A stretch of 64,000 nt of DNA from Mucilaginibacter robiniae (lineage in GTDB: Bacteria > Bacteroidota > Bacteroidia > Sphingobacteriales > Sphingobacteriaceae). Below are positions 19,437 through 28,076 of the stretch, piece by piece. Numbering within the stretch: the first letter of the stretch is position 1; the number at the start of each line of letters is the position of its first letter. Below the pieces are notes generated by a model, which was not told where the DNA came from, ran no database searches, and saw nothing but the letters and a program-made list of their open reading frames with translations. The position numbers and the translations under genes were made by a program. Location of the stretch: NCBI RefSeq assembly GCF_012849215.1, contig NZ_CP051682.1:4030001-4094000 (forward strand). Direction: 5' to 3'.

Positions 19437-19637
19437 ATGCCAAAAATGAAAACCAATTCCAGTGCTAAAAAGCGTTTTAAGCTTACTGGAACCGGTAAAA
19501 TTGCAAGAAAAAACGCATACAAAAGCCACATCTTAACCAAGATGTCAACTAAACGTAAGCGTGCTTTAGGTCAGACCAGCTTAGTTGCTGACGCTGATTT
19601 AGGTAACGTAAAACGTATGCTTTGTATCGGAAAGTAA
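19437..19637 (+). CDS. rpmI: Ribosomal protein bL35
   Basis: A 66-residue, strongly basic protein with the L35 signature [20 protein letters not shown] and a C-terminal VKRMLCIGK. Large-subunit ribosomal protein. Sits in the usual place between infC (82-bp gap, no recognised L20 leader) and rplT (80-bp gap). Confidence 0.97.
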   Translation: MPKMKTNSSAKKRFKLTGTGKIARKNAYKSHILTKMSTKRKRALGQTSLVADADLGNVKRMLCIGK

Positions 19638-19717
19638 TTCATTTAAATTTTTAACCAGGTATTCGAGTAACTAAGCTCCGTTAAGTTTCGGACACTCACT
19701 ACCAAAAAAGCAACAAA

Positions 19718-20062
19718 ATGCCACGTTCAGTTAACGCAGTTGCGTCGAGAAGACGCCGGAAAAAAATCATGAACCTTGCCAAAGGTTATTATGGTTCACG
19801 CAGCAAGGTTTACACCATTGCTAAAAACACAGTTGAAAAAGGTTTACAGTACGCTTACCGCGACCGTAAAACTAAAAAAAGAGAGTTCCGCGCTTTATGG
19901 ATTCAGCGTATCAACGCTGGTGCTCGTCAGCATGGTATTTCTTACTCTCAGTTAATGGGTAAATTAAACGCTAGTGAAATCGGATTAAACCGTAAAGTAT
20001 TAGCTGATTTAGCTATGAATCACCCAGAAGCTTTCCAAGCTGTGATTGATGCTGTAAAGTAA
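19718..20062 (+). CDS. rplT: Ribosomal protein bL20
   Basis: A 114-residue basic protein with [18 protein letters not shown] and [21 protein letters not shown], diagnostic of L20, an early 23S rRNA-binding assembly protein. In other bacteria L20 represses its own operon by binding the leader; no such site was identified here. Last gene of the operon, ended by a strong terminator 18 bp downstream. Confidence 0.97.
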   Translation: MPRSVNAVASRRRRKKIMNLAKGYYGSRSKVYTIAKNTVEKGLQYAYRDRKTKKREFRALWIQRINAGARQHGISYSQLMGKLNASEIGLNRKVLADLAMNHPEAFQAVIDAVK

Positions 20063-20079
20063 TTATTACTAGATAGTTT

Positions 20080-20123
20080 AATAATAAAGCCGCTTTGCTT
20101 ATGCAAAGCGGCTTTATTATTTT
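20080..20123 (+). terminator. Intrinsic terminator of thrS-infC-rpmI-rplT
   Basis: A perfect 19-bp stem (arms 20080-20098 and 20103-20121, core AAAGCCGCTTTGC) with a TTAT loop, followed by T residues. Confidence 0.92.
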
Positions 20124-20131
20124 AGTAGTAC

Positions 20132-20542
20132 ATGAAGTCTAAATATCGCCTGATAGTAGTTTTAATGTTCTTAGTCGTTATTATAAACTCCTGTAACAGC
20201 AAAAAAAGAGGACATTACACATTGCATTATTTTAAAAGAACTCGTGTAAGTGATAGTGCAGTAATAAGCAGTAGTTTTTTTGAGGCAAATAAGATTCATG
20301 AACCTTTAATGAGTGCAGCTTTTCAGGTGATTTACCAAGTACAAGCTGGCAAAATTGTTCAATCAAAACTGATAAGAACCCGAGCCAACTATTATAACAG
20401 TAACATTGAGGTCGGAAAGTTAAAGGTGAGGGGAGTAGCTATAGGTTACTGGTCACGATATGTAAAACATCTACAAACCCATGCTGGTGATTCAATCTTA
20501 TTAAATTTTTACTTGCAGCCTGATACACGGCCTTTGTATTAA
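20132..20542 (+). CDS. Small putative lipoprotein, unknown function
   Basis: A 136-residue protein not recognised as a known family. It has a hydrophobic N-terminus and a lipobox (VVIINSC, Cys at 21), so it is probably exported and lipid-anchored. The mature part is basic, with a predicted beta-rich composition (FQVIYQVQAGKIVQSKLIRTR). It starts 9 bp after the rplT terminator and ends before a shared bidirectional terminator. No promoter matching TAnnTTTG is seen; some readthrough from the ribosomal operon is possible. Confidence 0.7.
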   Translation: MKSKYRLIVVLMFLVVIINSCNSKKRGHYTLHYFKRTRVSDSAVISSSFFEANKIHEPLMSAAFQVIYQVQAGKIVQSKLIRTRANYYNSNIEVGKLKVRGVAIGYWSRYVKHLQTHAGDSILLNFYLQPDTRPLY

Positions 20543-20582
20543 AATAAGTTAATAGAATCCGGTTTCATAATTTAGTATATGC

Positions 20583-20628
20583 TATAATAACAAAGCCCAC
20601 CATAATTATGGTGGGCTTTGTTATTATA
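20583..20628. terminator. Bidirectional intrinsic terminator
   Basis: A near-perfect palindrome centred on CCATAATTATGG, with a stem of more than 20 bp containing ACAAAGCCCACC/GGTGGGCTTTGT. It lies between convergent genes (stops at 20542 and 20646). Confidence 0.88.
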
Positions 20629-20645
20629 ATTAAACTTGTAACAGT

Positions 20646-21413
20646 TTATAATACAGCGCTATTGTGGTTATGAGCCTCATCAGCATGGGTATCATTTAAC
20701 GTATAGTGTGTGCCTTCAACATCCAAATATTGTTTGAAGTTACGTACATCCTCATCCACCATTTTCTTGAATAATGGATTCAAAACATGACCCAGTGCAG
20801 TACCTACACCACCAGCAGGAGGAGTATAAGAGATTACCACATCTACTACGGTGCCTTCGCTTTCAGTTGCGTCTTCAAAACGTACTTTGCCGGCATTGTT
20901 AATGGTTGAGCCTGGTAACGAACTCCAACCGATAGCATTGCCTGGTTCATCATTTACAATTTCAGCATCCCAGCTTACTTTAGCTACGTTAGTTGGTAAC
21001 TTTAATACCCAATGTGAGCGTTTCTCATCAATCAATTCTACCGTTTGTAAGTGTTTCATGAACTTAGGCAAGTTATCCAGTTTACGCCAAAAATCATAAA
21101 CTTCCTGACGTGGTTTGTTTACGGTGAATGAGGTGCGAATATTTACATTAACAGGGTTGGTATTTACTTTACCCATACGTGAGTATAACTCGCAATGGCC
21201 GGTAACACCCCGGTTTAACAAATAACCGCCGGCACCCACTTTTAAAATACTGGTAAACGGACTGGAAAAGATATGCGTTAAGCCGGAGAAAGCTAATTTT
21301 ACACCAGCTGCAATGGATATATAGCGTTCAGGCCATTCCAGGTTAATCGGACCTTTTTCTTCTTCACTCGGACCTTTAAAAAAGGTGGTTTCTTCTAATG
21401 CTGTAGTTGCCAT
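20646..21413 (-). CDS. SRPBCC/COQ10-type protein with N-terminal DUF2892-like membrane region
   Basis: A 255-residue protein. The N-terminal third (residues about 25-75, WPERYISIAAGVKLAFSG and VGAGGYLLNRGVTGHCELY) resembles the DUF2892/YgaP-like membrane segment. The rest is a START-like helix-grip domain (RTSFTVNKPRQEVYDFWRKLDNLPKFMKHL, then a WSSLPGSTINNAGKVRFED strand pair). This two-part layout is common in Bacteroidota and proteobacterial stress-response loci. A hydrophobic ligand is expected; its identity is unknown. Monocistronic, sharing a terminator with the convergent lipoprotein gene. Confidence 0.8.
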   Translation of the reverse strand: MATTALEETTFFKGPSEEEKGPINLEWPERYISIAAGVKLAFSGLTHIFSSPFTSILKVGAGGYLLNRGVTGHCELYSRMGKVNTNPVNVNIRTSFTVNKPRQEVYDFWRKLDNLPKFMKHLQTVELIDEKRSHWVLKLPTNVAKVSWDAEIVNDEPGNAIGWSSLPGSTINNAGKVRFEDATESEGTVVDVVISYTPPAGGVGTALGHVLNPLFKKMVDEDVRNFKQYLDVEGTHYTLNDTHADEAHNHNSAVL

Positions 21414-21561
21414 ATTATGTTTTTATAGGTAAAGGGTAAACACTGGTAAAGAGAGTATAGTTTTCCTTTAATGAAAATATATTCTAGTTATGGTTAATAT
21501 GCATCAGCATAAAACCGCAAAAAACGAATGTCTTTATAAGCGTTAAATGGCGTATTTATAA

Positions 21562-21569
21562 TAAATTTG
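21562..21569 (+). promoter_or_regulatory. -7 promoter element of the DUF6580 gene
   Basis: TAAATTTG, 18 bp before the ATG at 21588. The last three bases form an in-frame TTG that could be mistaken for a start codon. Confidence 0.55.
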
Positions 21570-21587
21570 CGCTATAAAATTCTTAAT

Positions 21588-22184
21588 ATGTCGTTACAAA
21601 GAGTAAACTTGAGTATTGGTGCATTGCTGCTGGTTATATTGGCTTTTATAATTTCAACTGGAGCTATGCGCCTGGTAAGTTTTAACTTTTGGGCGTTTAG
21701 TAATTTTACACCGCTGGGTGCTATGGCTTTATTTACCGGAGCTTATTTTAATAACAAGTTTAAGGCTGCTTTGGTGCTAATTGCTACTTTGTTTATTACC
21801 GATATTTTTATCAATTATCTGTACACTTCAAAAATAGTATGGTTTAATACCAGTTCATTGTGGCTGTATGCAAGCTTCATGATTATGATATTAATTGGTA
21901 GCTTGATTAAAAAAGTGAACATTACTAATGTGTTGTTAGCTTCGTTAGCTAGCGTAGCGGTACATTGGCTGCTTACGGATATTGACCCATGGTTGCATGG
22001 CAATTTGTATGCTAAAGGATTATCGGGCTACGGCGAATCATTATTTATGGCGTTGCCTTTCGAACGTAATATGTTGTTGGCTGATGCTGCTTTCGGTGCG
22101 GTATTGTTCGGCGGCTTTGAGCTGATTAAAGGCCGTTGGGGAGCTACCCGTTATAGCAAGCCCGTAGTAGTGAGCAGTAAATAA
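21588..22184 (+). CDS. DUF6580-type integral membrane protein
   Basis: A 198-residue protein with about five membrane segments (ALLLVILAFIISTGAM; FTPLGAMALFTGAYF; AALVLIATLFITDIFINYLY; LYASFMIMILIGSLI; and a C-terminal hydrophobic part). The FTPLGAMALFTGAYF segment and the intramembrane Asp are characteristic of DUF6580 putative transport proteins. Substrate unknown; the fold suggests an ECF S-component-like carrier, which is inference. Start chosen at the ATG because the upstream in-frame TTG belongs to the promoter. Followed by a terminator. Confidence 0.75.
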   Translation: MSLQRVNLSIGALLLVILAFIISTGAMRLVSFNFWAFSNFTPLGAMALFTGAYFNNKFKAALVLIATLFITDIFINYLYTSKIVWFNTSSLWLYASFMIMILIGSLIKKVNITNVLLASLASVAVHWLLTDIDPWLHGNLYAKGLSGYGESLFMALPFERNMLLADAAFGAVLFGGFELIKGRWGATRYSKPVVVSSK

Positions 22185-22202
22185 GTAAATTACTGTATAA
22201 GT

Positions 22203-22246
22203 AAAATGGTGAATATTTAGGTACTATTCACCATTTTGTTTTTTAA
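22203..22246 (+). terminator. Intrinsic terminator of the DUF6580 gene
   Basis: 13-bp stem AAAATGGTGAATA/TATTCACCATTTT with a 9-nt loop and GTTTTTT tract. It overlaps the last bases of the convergent ypdA gene. Confidence 0.85.
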
Positions 22247-23214
22247 GCGTTTATGTTTCGTTTACGCACAATATCGTTCATAATCATTTCAGCATGAATA
22301 CGTGAGTTTTCAATGAACCACAGGTGCGTATCCATACCACCCACCACTACACCAGCCAGGTAAATGTTAGCCATATTGGTTTCCATTGTATCAGGGTTAT
22401 ACTGCGGAATGTATTTACCATCATCAGAAAGGTTAATTCCTACAGCACCTAAAAAATCGAAATTGGGTTTATAACCCGTCATGGCCATTACAAAATCATT
22501 AGCAATGGTAACCACACCATCCGGTGTTTCTATGTCAACTTCGTTCTCTCGAATCTCTTTCAGCCTTGAATTAAAATAAGCTTGTATGCTGCCTTCTTTA
22601 ATTCGGTTAATAATATCGGGCCGAACCCAGTATTTTACTCTACTACCAATTTCGTTACCTCGAATCACCATGGTTACTTCGGCACCTTTGCGGTAAGTTT
22701 CTAACGCTACATCAACCGACGAGTTACTGGCACCTACCACCACTACTTTTTGTAATGTGTAATAATGCGGATCCTGATAGTAGTGCTTCACTTTAGGCAG
22801 GTTTTCACCGGGTATGTCCAAATTAACTGATATATCATAAAAGCCGGTAGCTACAATTACGTAACGGCTTTGGTATTGAGCTTTCTTGGTGGTAATGGTG
22901 TAACCCTCACCAGCAGGCTGTACCGACGTAACTTCTTCAAATAAGTGTAAAGGTAGCTGGCGCGATAAAGCCAAACGTCTATAGTACTCCAGCGCATCAC
23001 CGCGGTTGGGTTTAGGGTGCGTAGTTACAAAAGGCAGTCCGCCTATTTCCAACCGTTCTGAAGTCGAAAAGAAGGTCATGGTTGCAGGGTAGTTATACAA
23101 TGAATTAACCAACGTCCCTTTTTCCAGTATCAAAAACTTCAGACCTGCTTTTTCAGCTTCTAGTCCGCAGGCTAAGCCAATAGGGCCGCCACCAATAATA
23201 ATTAAATCTAACAT
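22243..23214 (-). CDS. ypdA: YpdA-family bacillithiol disulfide reductase
   Basis: A 323-residue flavoprotein. The FAD-binding motif is at the N-terminus (IIGGGPIGLACGLEAEKAG) and the NAD(P)H-binding motif near residue 155 (VVVGASNSSVDVALETYRKG). It ends with the FAD-contacting region MANIYLAGVVVGG. The family reduces oxidised bacillithiol with NADPH and acts in thiol redox balance in the cytoplasm. Bacillithiol synthesis genes are not in this window. It follows a (broken) GNAT gene by 13 bp, probably in one transcript. Confidence 0.85.
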   Translation of the reverse strand: MLDLIIIGGGPIGLACGLEAEKAGLKFLILEKGTLVNSLYNYPATMTFFSTSERLEIGGLPFVTTHPKPNRGDALEYYRRLALSRQLPLHLFEEVTSVQPAGEGYTITTKKAQYQSRYVIVATGFYDISVNLDIPGENLPKVKHYYQDPHYYTLQKVVVVGASNSSVDVALETYRKGAEVTMVIRGNEIGSRVKYWVRPDIINRIKEGSIQAYFNSRLKEIRENEVDIETPDGVVTIANDFVMAMTGYKPNFDFLGAVGINLSDDGKYIPQYNPDTMETNMANIYLAGVVVGGMDTHLWFIENSRIHAEMIMNDIVRKRNINA

Positions 23215-23227
23215 GAGTAATAATCAA

Positions 23228-23508
23228 TCAGGCGAGTACATCCCGGTAATCTTTATTCCGGGCAAAAACTGTTTTCGCAAAGGTACACGATGGTGCTATT
23301 TTCAAATGATTTTCACGGGCATAATTTACACCGGCTTCTACCAGCTTTTTGCCCATATTTTGTCCACGTAACTGGTCTGCTACTTCTGTATGGTAAATGT
23401 CCATAGTATGGTCATCCATTAAGGCATGCGCATTTCGCCTAAACGATTGCCTTGATCGTCAATATAAAAGCAGCCTTCGTTGGCATCGGTTTCCAGTTCA
23501 ATATTCAT
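23228..23508 (-). pseudogene. GNAT N-acetyltransferase (YjdJ/Gcn5-like), split by a -1 frameshift
   Basis: Two adjacent frames together spell one short GNAT domain. Frame 1 starts at the ATG at 23508 (MNIELETDANEGCFYIDDQG) and ends after EMRMP at a TAA at 23419-23421. Frame 2 continues with LMDDHTMDIYHTEV, the acetyl-CoA loop RGQNMGKKLVEAGV and CTFAKTVFARN, ending at 23228. Loss of one G in an ATGGCC to ATGCC at about 23424-23427 would explain it. The stop overlaps an ATG (TAATG), so reinitiation could still make the C-terminal 63 residues. Real mutation, sequencing error and coupled translation cannot be separated here. Upstream of ypdA. Confidence 0.75.
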
Positions 23509-23648
23509 CAGTGCTATATTTTGCTATTAGTTTAACACCGAATTATATAAAATGATTAGCTGCATGAGCAGAATGATGCTGAAATGATAAATAATGTTTA
23601 TTGATAGCTAGCAGGAACTGCATCAACCTAAAGGTAAGAAAATAAAAA

Positions 23649-23746
23649 TGGGTAAGCTACTTCTATCGCACCGCTCAACTCTCTACCCTTGCTGCGTTCC
23701 CACCCTGGGGGAGTTCAAGAGGAGCTGGTCGTAGAAGACTTACCCA
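23649..23746 (-). ncRNA. ffs: Signal recognition particle RNA, small bacterial type
   Basis: A 98-nt RNA on the minus strand. The terminal stem pairs TGGGTAAG with CTTACCCA. The apical domain contains CAGG-GTG-GGAA-CGC-AGCAAGG: a GGAA tetraloop over the asymmetric AGCA internal loop that binds Ffh. The -7 element is immediately upstream, with the G 4 nt before the first base of the predicted RNA. No Alu domain, as expected for this phylum. Works with Ffh and FtsY in co-translational membrane targeting. Confidence 0.9.
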
Positions 23747-23749
23747 CCG

Positions 23750-23757
23750 CAAATATA
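23750..23757 (-). promoter_or_regulatory. -7 promoter element of ffs
   Basis: TATATTTG on the minus strand ends 3 nt before the predicted 5' end of the SRP RNA. This fixes the usual distance from -7 element to transcription start and serves as an internal ruler for the other promoters in the window. Confidence 0.75.
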
Positions 23758-24078
23758 GAAAAAAAATGGAGTTTGGTTGAAAAATTTAATGAATACGGCT
23801 ATGTAGGCGGATGAATAAAGATGTTTAAGCAAATTATTTGATCTAATCAACTGATATTCAATAGCACATTCACGAGTGTGATGATGGAAAATATTTTGAT
23901 GCTAACCCATTTTTGGATTAATGATCGCTTTTTACCGCATAAAAGCAGCTGTTTTCTGCACGTTCATTTGCACCTTTCTTTGGAAAGCTTGAGTAAGGCA
24001 GTAGATTAAACATAGTATTTACAGATACGTTGACAAAGCCTTGTTAAAACTATACCTATAATCAATTGTAAACTTACT
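23758..24078. other. Intergenic region, 321 bp
   Basis: Between ffs and the acidic orphan gene. AT-rich; no ORF, tRNA or strong hairpin recognised. The plus-strand promoter for the orphan must be here, but no clean TAnnTTTG was found. Confidence 0.4.
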
Positions 24079-24354
24079 ATGAGCGAAGATAATTTAGACG
24101 ACTTAGACTTTGACCAGAAGCAGTCAGAGCAGTCATTTCATATTGAAGTTGATTTTTATGATACCGGCGATTTTAGCAGCATGCTGGTTATTCCCTGCAA
24201 TGATGCTTATATAGTAGTATCTAACAACGAACATCTGTGTACGCTGGTACATACCTGTAAAGAAATAGAGTGTTGGGAACAGCAGGAAGGAACGTTAGAT
24301 GATGAGTTGGTAGAAAGAATAGGAGCGGCTATACAAGGGCAAACTGCACAATAA
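24079..24354 (+). CDS. Small acidic protein, unknown function
   Basis: A 91-residue protein not recognised as a known family. It is strongly acidic at both ends (MSEDNLDDLDFDQKQSE; GTLDDELVERIG) with a central beta-like segment (FHIEVDFYDTGDFSSMLVIP) and four Cys (NDAYIVVSNNEHLCTLVHTCKEIECW). No signal peptide or membrane segment, so cytoplasmic. It stands alone and ends in a terminator shared with convergent rpoN. Confidence 0.65.
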   Translation: MSEDNLDDLDFDQKQSEQSFHIEVDFYDTGDFSSMLVIPCNDAYIVVSNNEHLCTLVHTCKEIECWEQQEGTLDDELVERIGAAIQGQTAQ

Positions 24355-24356
24355 AT

Positions 24357-24390
24357 AAAAAGACCGACTTTTCTAGAGTCGGTCTTTTTT
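24357..24390. terminator. Bidirectional terminator between the acidic orphan and rpoN
   Basis: Stem AAAAAGACCGACT/AGTCGGTCTTTTT with a 7-nt loop, A-rich on one side and T-rich on the other. Confidence 0.9.
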
Positions 24391-24401
24391 ATGTATAACT
24401 T

Positions 24402-25874
24402 TTATAACTCTTTACGCAGTCGTGCAACCGGAATGTTCATTTGTTCACGGTATTTGGCTACCGTACGCCGGGCTATGTTGTAACCAGCATCTTTCAAAAT
24501 TTCGGTTAACTTTTCATCAGCCAGCGGATGGCGTTTATCTTCCCGGCCTATATGTTCTTCCAATATTTTTTTCACTTCCTTGTTAGATACCTCCTCACCA
24601 CTTTCGGTTTGGATAGCTTCTGAGAAGAAAGATTTAAGCAAATACGTACCATGTTCAGTTTGCACATATTTAGAGTTGGCCACACGTGATACAGTTGAAA
24701 TATCCATACCGATACGGTCGGCAATATCTTTCAATATCATGGGCCGTAAGTTCTTTTCATCACCAGTTAAAAAGAACTCATATTGGTACTGCATAATGGC
24801 ATTCATGGTTTTCAGCAAAGTTTGCTGACGTTGTTTGATTGCATCAATAAACCACTTGGCCGAATCCAGCTTTTGTTTTACAAACTGGACAGCTTCTTTC
24901 ATCTTTTTATCGCGTTGTGAAGCTTTATCGTAATGTTCAAACATCTCCTGATAAGAACGACTTACACGAAGTTCGGGAGCATTTTTGGCATTCAGGGTTA
25001 ATACCAGCACACCATCGTTATTCGAAATATGAAAATCTGGAATTACTTGCTGTTGCTTGGTATTTACTTCGTTAGAGTCGCCTGGCTTAGGGTTCAGCTT
25101 CAAAATTTCATTAACTACGCCCCGCAGTTCAAGCGAGTTCATGTTTAATGCTTTTTCCAGCTTATCGTAATGTTTACGGGTAAACTCTTCCAGGTAGTGT
25201 TCTACTACCAGAATTGCTTTTTTGATAATAGGATCATTAACATCTTTGCGCCGTAATTGAATCAGCAAGCATTCTTGTAAGCTGCGGGCACCTACACCCG
25301 GCGGATCAAAGCTTTGAATTATCTTCAGCATTTCCTCCACTTCCTCATCTTCGGCCATTACATTTTGTGAAAAAGCCAAGTCGTCAGTTAACGACATAAT
25401 GGGGCGGCGCAAATAGCCGTCATCATCTAAACTACCTATAATTTGTTGCCCAATCACGAAGTGGCGGTCATCCATAGGTACCAGATCTAACTGGTTTTGC
25501 AGGTTTTCAAAAAAGGAACTCTGTATGGCAATGGGCATTTCTTTACGATCTTCCTCATCATCACCATTTTGGTCGTAGCGCGAGCCATATTCGTTTACGT
25601 TATCTTCTTGCAGGTAATCGTCAATATTAAACTCGTCGTATTCACTACTCTCGTCTTGGCTGCTGTAGTCATCATCGGGGTCACGATCCGGATATTGCTC
25701 TTCCGGTTCGTTCATGTTTGTTAAACTTAAATCTTCCAGCGCTGGGTTATCTTCCAATTCTTCTTTTATACGAGTATCCAACGATACAGTAGGTACCTGT
25801 AACAGCTTGATGAATTGAATTTGCTGTGGAGAAAGTTTTTGTAATAGTTTTTGTTGAAGATTTTGCTTTAACAT
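24402..25874 (-). CDS. rpoN: RNA polymerase sigma-54 factor
   Basis: A 490-residue sigma-54. Region I is Gln/Leu-rich (MLKQNLQQKLLQKLSPQQIQ), followed by an acidic region II (about residues 50-120, rich in Asp/Glu), the core-binding domain, and the C-terminal RpoN box seen as ARRTVAKYREQMNIP. The extended frame to 25889 begins with TTG; the ATG at 25874 is preferred because it begins region I. Sigma-54 directs transcription from -24/-12 promoters and needs an AAA+ activator; none is encoded nearby. Confidence 0.95.
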   Translation of the reverse strand: MLKQNLQQKLLQKLSPQQIQFIKLLQVPTVSLDTRIKEELEDNPALEDLSLTNMNEPEEQYPDRDPDDDYSSQDESSEYDEFNIDDYLQEDNVNEYGSRYDQNGDDEEDRKEMPIAIQSSFFENLQNQLDLVPMDDRHFVIGQQIIGSLDDDGYLRRPIMSLTDDLAFSQNVMAEDEEVEEMLKIIQSFDPPGVGARSLQECLLIQLRRKDVNDPIIKKAILVVEHYLEEFTRKHYDKLEKALNMNSLELRGVVNEILKLNPKPGDSNEVNTKQQQVIPDFHISNNDGVLVLTLNAKNAPELRVSRSYQEMFEHYDKASQRDKKMKEAVQFVKQKLDSAKWFIDAIKQRQQTLLKTMNAIMQYQYEFFLTGDEKNLRPMILKDIADRIGMDISTVSRVANSKYVQTEHGTYLLKSFFSEAIQTESGEEVSNKEVKKILEEHIGREDKRHPLADEKLTEILKDAGYNIARRTVAKYREQMNIPVARLRKEL

Positions 25875-26037
25875 AAGTTGACTGGCCAAAAATACACCAA
25901 TAGCTTGTATATAGCAATAAATAAATTTGGATTGGCTTATTGGGTAAAAGGTTAAAGCTATTTATTTGTTTGGTATTCCTCAAATTATTCTAGTAGTTTT
26001 AGGTTCAAATATTGATGCAAAACCCAATAGATTAGCT

Positions 26038-26427
26038 ATGTCGTTTATTAAAGATTTTAAAGAATTTGCCATTAAAGGCAACGTGTTGGATTTGGCTGTA
26101 GCCGTAGTAATAGGTGGTGCTTTTGGTAAAATTGTAAGTTCATTGGTAGAAGATATTATTACCCCAGCTATACTTACACCAGCGCTTAAAGCTGCCAACC
26201 TTTCTAACCTGAGCCAATTAGTAGTACCGGGCACTGCTATTAAATATGGCAACTTCTTATCACAGGTAATTTCTTTCTTTATTATTTCCCTGGCATTGTT
26301 TGTTGTTATTCAAGCCATAAACCGTTTTCAGAAAAAAGAGGCTGTGGCTCCAACAGTAACTCCGGCACCATCTAAAGAAGAAATACTGCTTACCGAAATA
26401 CGAGACTTGCTGGCTAAAAAGCAATAG
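26038..26427 (+). CDS. mscL: Large-conductance mechanosensitive channel
   Basis: A 129-residue MscL. The N-terminal helix and TM1 are visible (FKEFAIKGNVLDLAVAVVIGGAFGKIV), then a periplasmic loop with an insertion (ILTPALKAANLSNLSQLVVPG), TM2 (FLSQVISFFIISLALFVVI) and a C-terminal coiled helix (KEEILLTEIRDLLAKK). It opens on hypo-osmotic shock. The open frame begins at a TTG at 25966, but the ATG at 26038 matches the family N-terminus and length. It converges on the ChaN-like gene with 2 bp between stops. Confidence 0.95.
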   Translation: MSFIKDFKEFAIKGNVLDLAVAVVIGGAFGKIVSSLVEDIITPAILTPALKAANLSNLSQLVVPGTAIKYGNFLSQVISFFIISLALFVVIQAINRFQKKEAVAPTVTPAPSKEEILLTEIRDLLAKKQ

Positions 26428-26429
26428 GT

Positions 26430-27299
26430 TTAGTTTTCCTGTTTGTTAAGCTGTGGTGGTGTGAGTATAATATAATCAGCCATTTTGCTTAATTTGCTCC
26501 AGTCGGGTTGGTTAAAGTTTTCGCTGGCATAAGCGGCAACATTGAGTACACGTAGCTGAGGTGCATAATGCTTTACCTGAGCTGCGGCACCCAGTTTTTC
26601 TTCGCTATGGAAGCCGCCGTTTATCTGCAATATTTTACTACCCGGATGTGTCTGATAATACCGGGCTATTGACCAGCCCATGGTAGCATCCCATAAATTT
26701 TGTGCTTGGTAAAGCTGCATACCGCCCATACTGCCATGTCCACCCATAATGTTGCTGAATTTATTGTAGTAAGCACCCGTAGCAGTATCAATTGGCAGGG
26801 GAGGAAGCCAGCTTTTACCTGTAGCATCCAGTTGTTGCAGGCTGGCCAAGCCCAAACGATTAACGCGGTTGGTATAACGTGCAGGTGCATTAGCTGCTAT
26901 CACCGACAAGTGTTTTTCTTTAGCTAACTCTATTAAAGGACGATAGTCATTATAATTAGGCCAGGCACGGGCATCAGTCAGCATGTTTTTTTCGCGTATT
27001 AGTCCGTTCAGGTATTCGTTTAAAACAGGCTGGCAATCGGTTTCAAACATCTCCATGGATAAGGCAGCTTGCTTGGGGTACTTCGCAGCAAGTTTAGTCC
27101 ATATGGCTAACTCTACAATATGGCCAATAGAATCGTTATGTTCTTCACCGTAGAATAGTACATCGGCTTTGCCCATGTCATTAATCAGGTCATCTACAGT
27201 AATTGTTTTTTGGCGGGCTGTACTGTAAATTTTGTAAGATGGCTGTGCCATGCAAGGCAATAAGTATAAGGAGAGCAGGATTGCAGTAAGTATTTTCAT
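26430..27299 (-). CDS. ChaN-family (heme-regulated) lipoprotein-like protein
   Basis: A 289-residue exported protein with signal sequence MKILTAILLSLYLLPCMAQ; the Cys in LPCMAQ could serve as a lipobox. The body is a ChaN/PF04187 domain (VLFYGEEHNDSIGHIVELAI, MEMFETDCQPVLNEYL, GGFHSEEKLGAAAQVKHY) with the conserved E/H residues that bind haem or metal in the family. The ATG at 27299 is taken because the 26 codons upstream do not form a signal peptide. A role in iron/haem handling is family-based. Confidence 0.82.
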   Translation of the reverse strand: MKILTAILLSLYLLPCMAQPSYKIYSTARQKTITVDDLINDMGKADVLFYGEEHNDSIGHIVELAIWTKLAAKYPKQAALSMEMFETDCQPVLNEYLNGLIREKNMLTDARAWPNYNDYRPLIELAKEKHLSVIAANAPARYTNRVNRLGLASLQQLDATGKSWLPPLPIDTATGAYYNKFSNIMGGHGSMGGMQLYQAQNLWDATMGWSIARYYQTHPGSKILQINGGFHSEEKLGAAAQVKHYAPQLRVLNVAAYASENFNQPDWSKLSKMADYIILTPPQLNKQEN

Positions 27300-27368
27300 A
27301 AATAGCAAAGGTGTTAAAATAAGGAAGGTTTTAGCTATTGGTAACAAACACAAATAGTAACATTTATA

Positions 27369-27399
27369 TTTGAACATAAAAATAAAAATACTACATTTG
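27369..27399 (+). promoter_or_regulatory. Promoter of the rpmH-rnpA operon
   Basis: TTTG at 27369-27372, a 19-bp spacer, then TACATTTG at 27392-27399: a full -33/-7 match. The leader to the rpmH ATG is about 38 nt. Confidence 0.75.
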
Positions 27400-27440
27400 C
27401 GCTCCGTTTTTTAAGCAATAACGAATACAATTTTACAATC

Positions 27441-27599
27441 ATGAAAAGAACGTTTCAGCCGTCTCAACGTAAAAGAAGAAATAAACACGGTTTCCGTGAG
27501 CGCATGGCAACTGCCAACGGCAGACGAGTATTAGCTTCAAGAAGAGCTAAAGGCAGAAAAAGATTATCTGTTTCTGACGAGCGTCGTCATAAAGCATAA
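27441..27599 (+). CDS. rpmH: Ribosomal protein bL34
   Basis: A 52-residue, strongly basic protein ([41 protein letters not shown]). The sequence is diagnostic for L34. It sits in the conserved rpmH-rnpA-yidD order, which in many bacteria lies near dnaA and the origin; no dnaA or origin is seen in this window. Confidence 0.97.
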   Translation: MKRTFQPSQRKRRNKHGFRERMATANGRRVLASRRAKGRKRLSVSDERRHKA

Positions 27600-27613
27600 T
27601 TTAGGGTTGCTTT

Positions 27614-27658
27614 CTCCGCATCATCGGAGGCCGGAACCAATATTTTAGTTTGTTCCGG
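27614..27658 (+). other. Two tandem hairpins between rpmH and rnpA
   Basis: CTCCG-catcat-CGGAG at 27614-27629 and CCGGAAC-N14-GTTCCGG at 27631-27658. No U-tract follows, so these are not obvious terminators; they may set relative rpmH/rnpA mRNA levels by processing or partial termination. Confidence 0.5.
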
Positions 27659-27677
27659 TTAGTAATGTAAAGCAATC

Positions 27678-28076
27678 ATGTACACTTTTAAAAAGGAAGA
27701 GCGGTTATGTAATAAAAAGCTTATTAGTGGGCTTTTTCATAGCGGCTCTTCCTTTTTGTGCTATCCATACCGTATTTCATGGATGGCCGTTCCGCATCAG
27801 TCTGTACCGGTGCAAGTATTGTTTGCTGTAGCCAAAAAGCGCTATAAACGCGCTGTTGACCGTAACTTGATTAAACGCCGTATGCGTGAAGCATACCGTT
27901 TGCATAAACAACAAAACTTGTATGCTGGCCTACCTCAGTCAGAGCAGCAGATTATCTTATCTGTTTCTTATATTGGTAAGGAAATTACTGATTCTGTGTT
28001 TATGGAAAAAAAGATGCTGAAACTGCTGGCTCAACTTACTGAACAAATCCATGCAAAGTTTGCTGAAACCCATTAA
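27678..28076 (+). CDS. rnpA: Ribonuclease P protein component
   Basis: A 132-residue basic protein with the RNR signature ([22 protein letters not shown], about residues 54-75) that contacts RNase P RNA. The N-terminus ([17 protein letters not shown]) is typical. It processes tRNA 5' ends. It overlaps yidD by 26 bp. Confidence 0.95.
   Translation: MYTFKKEERLCNKKLISGLFHSGSSFLCYPYRISWMAVPHQSVPVQVLFAVAKKRYKRAVDRNLIKRRMREAYRLHKQQNLYAGLPQSEQQIILSVSYIGKEITDSVFMEKKMLKLLAQLTEQIHAKFAETH

Noticed and set aside
27600-27677. Terminator between rpmH and rnpA
   Set aside because: Both hairpins lack a U-tract and the genes are normally co-transcribed; listed as hairpins only.
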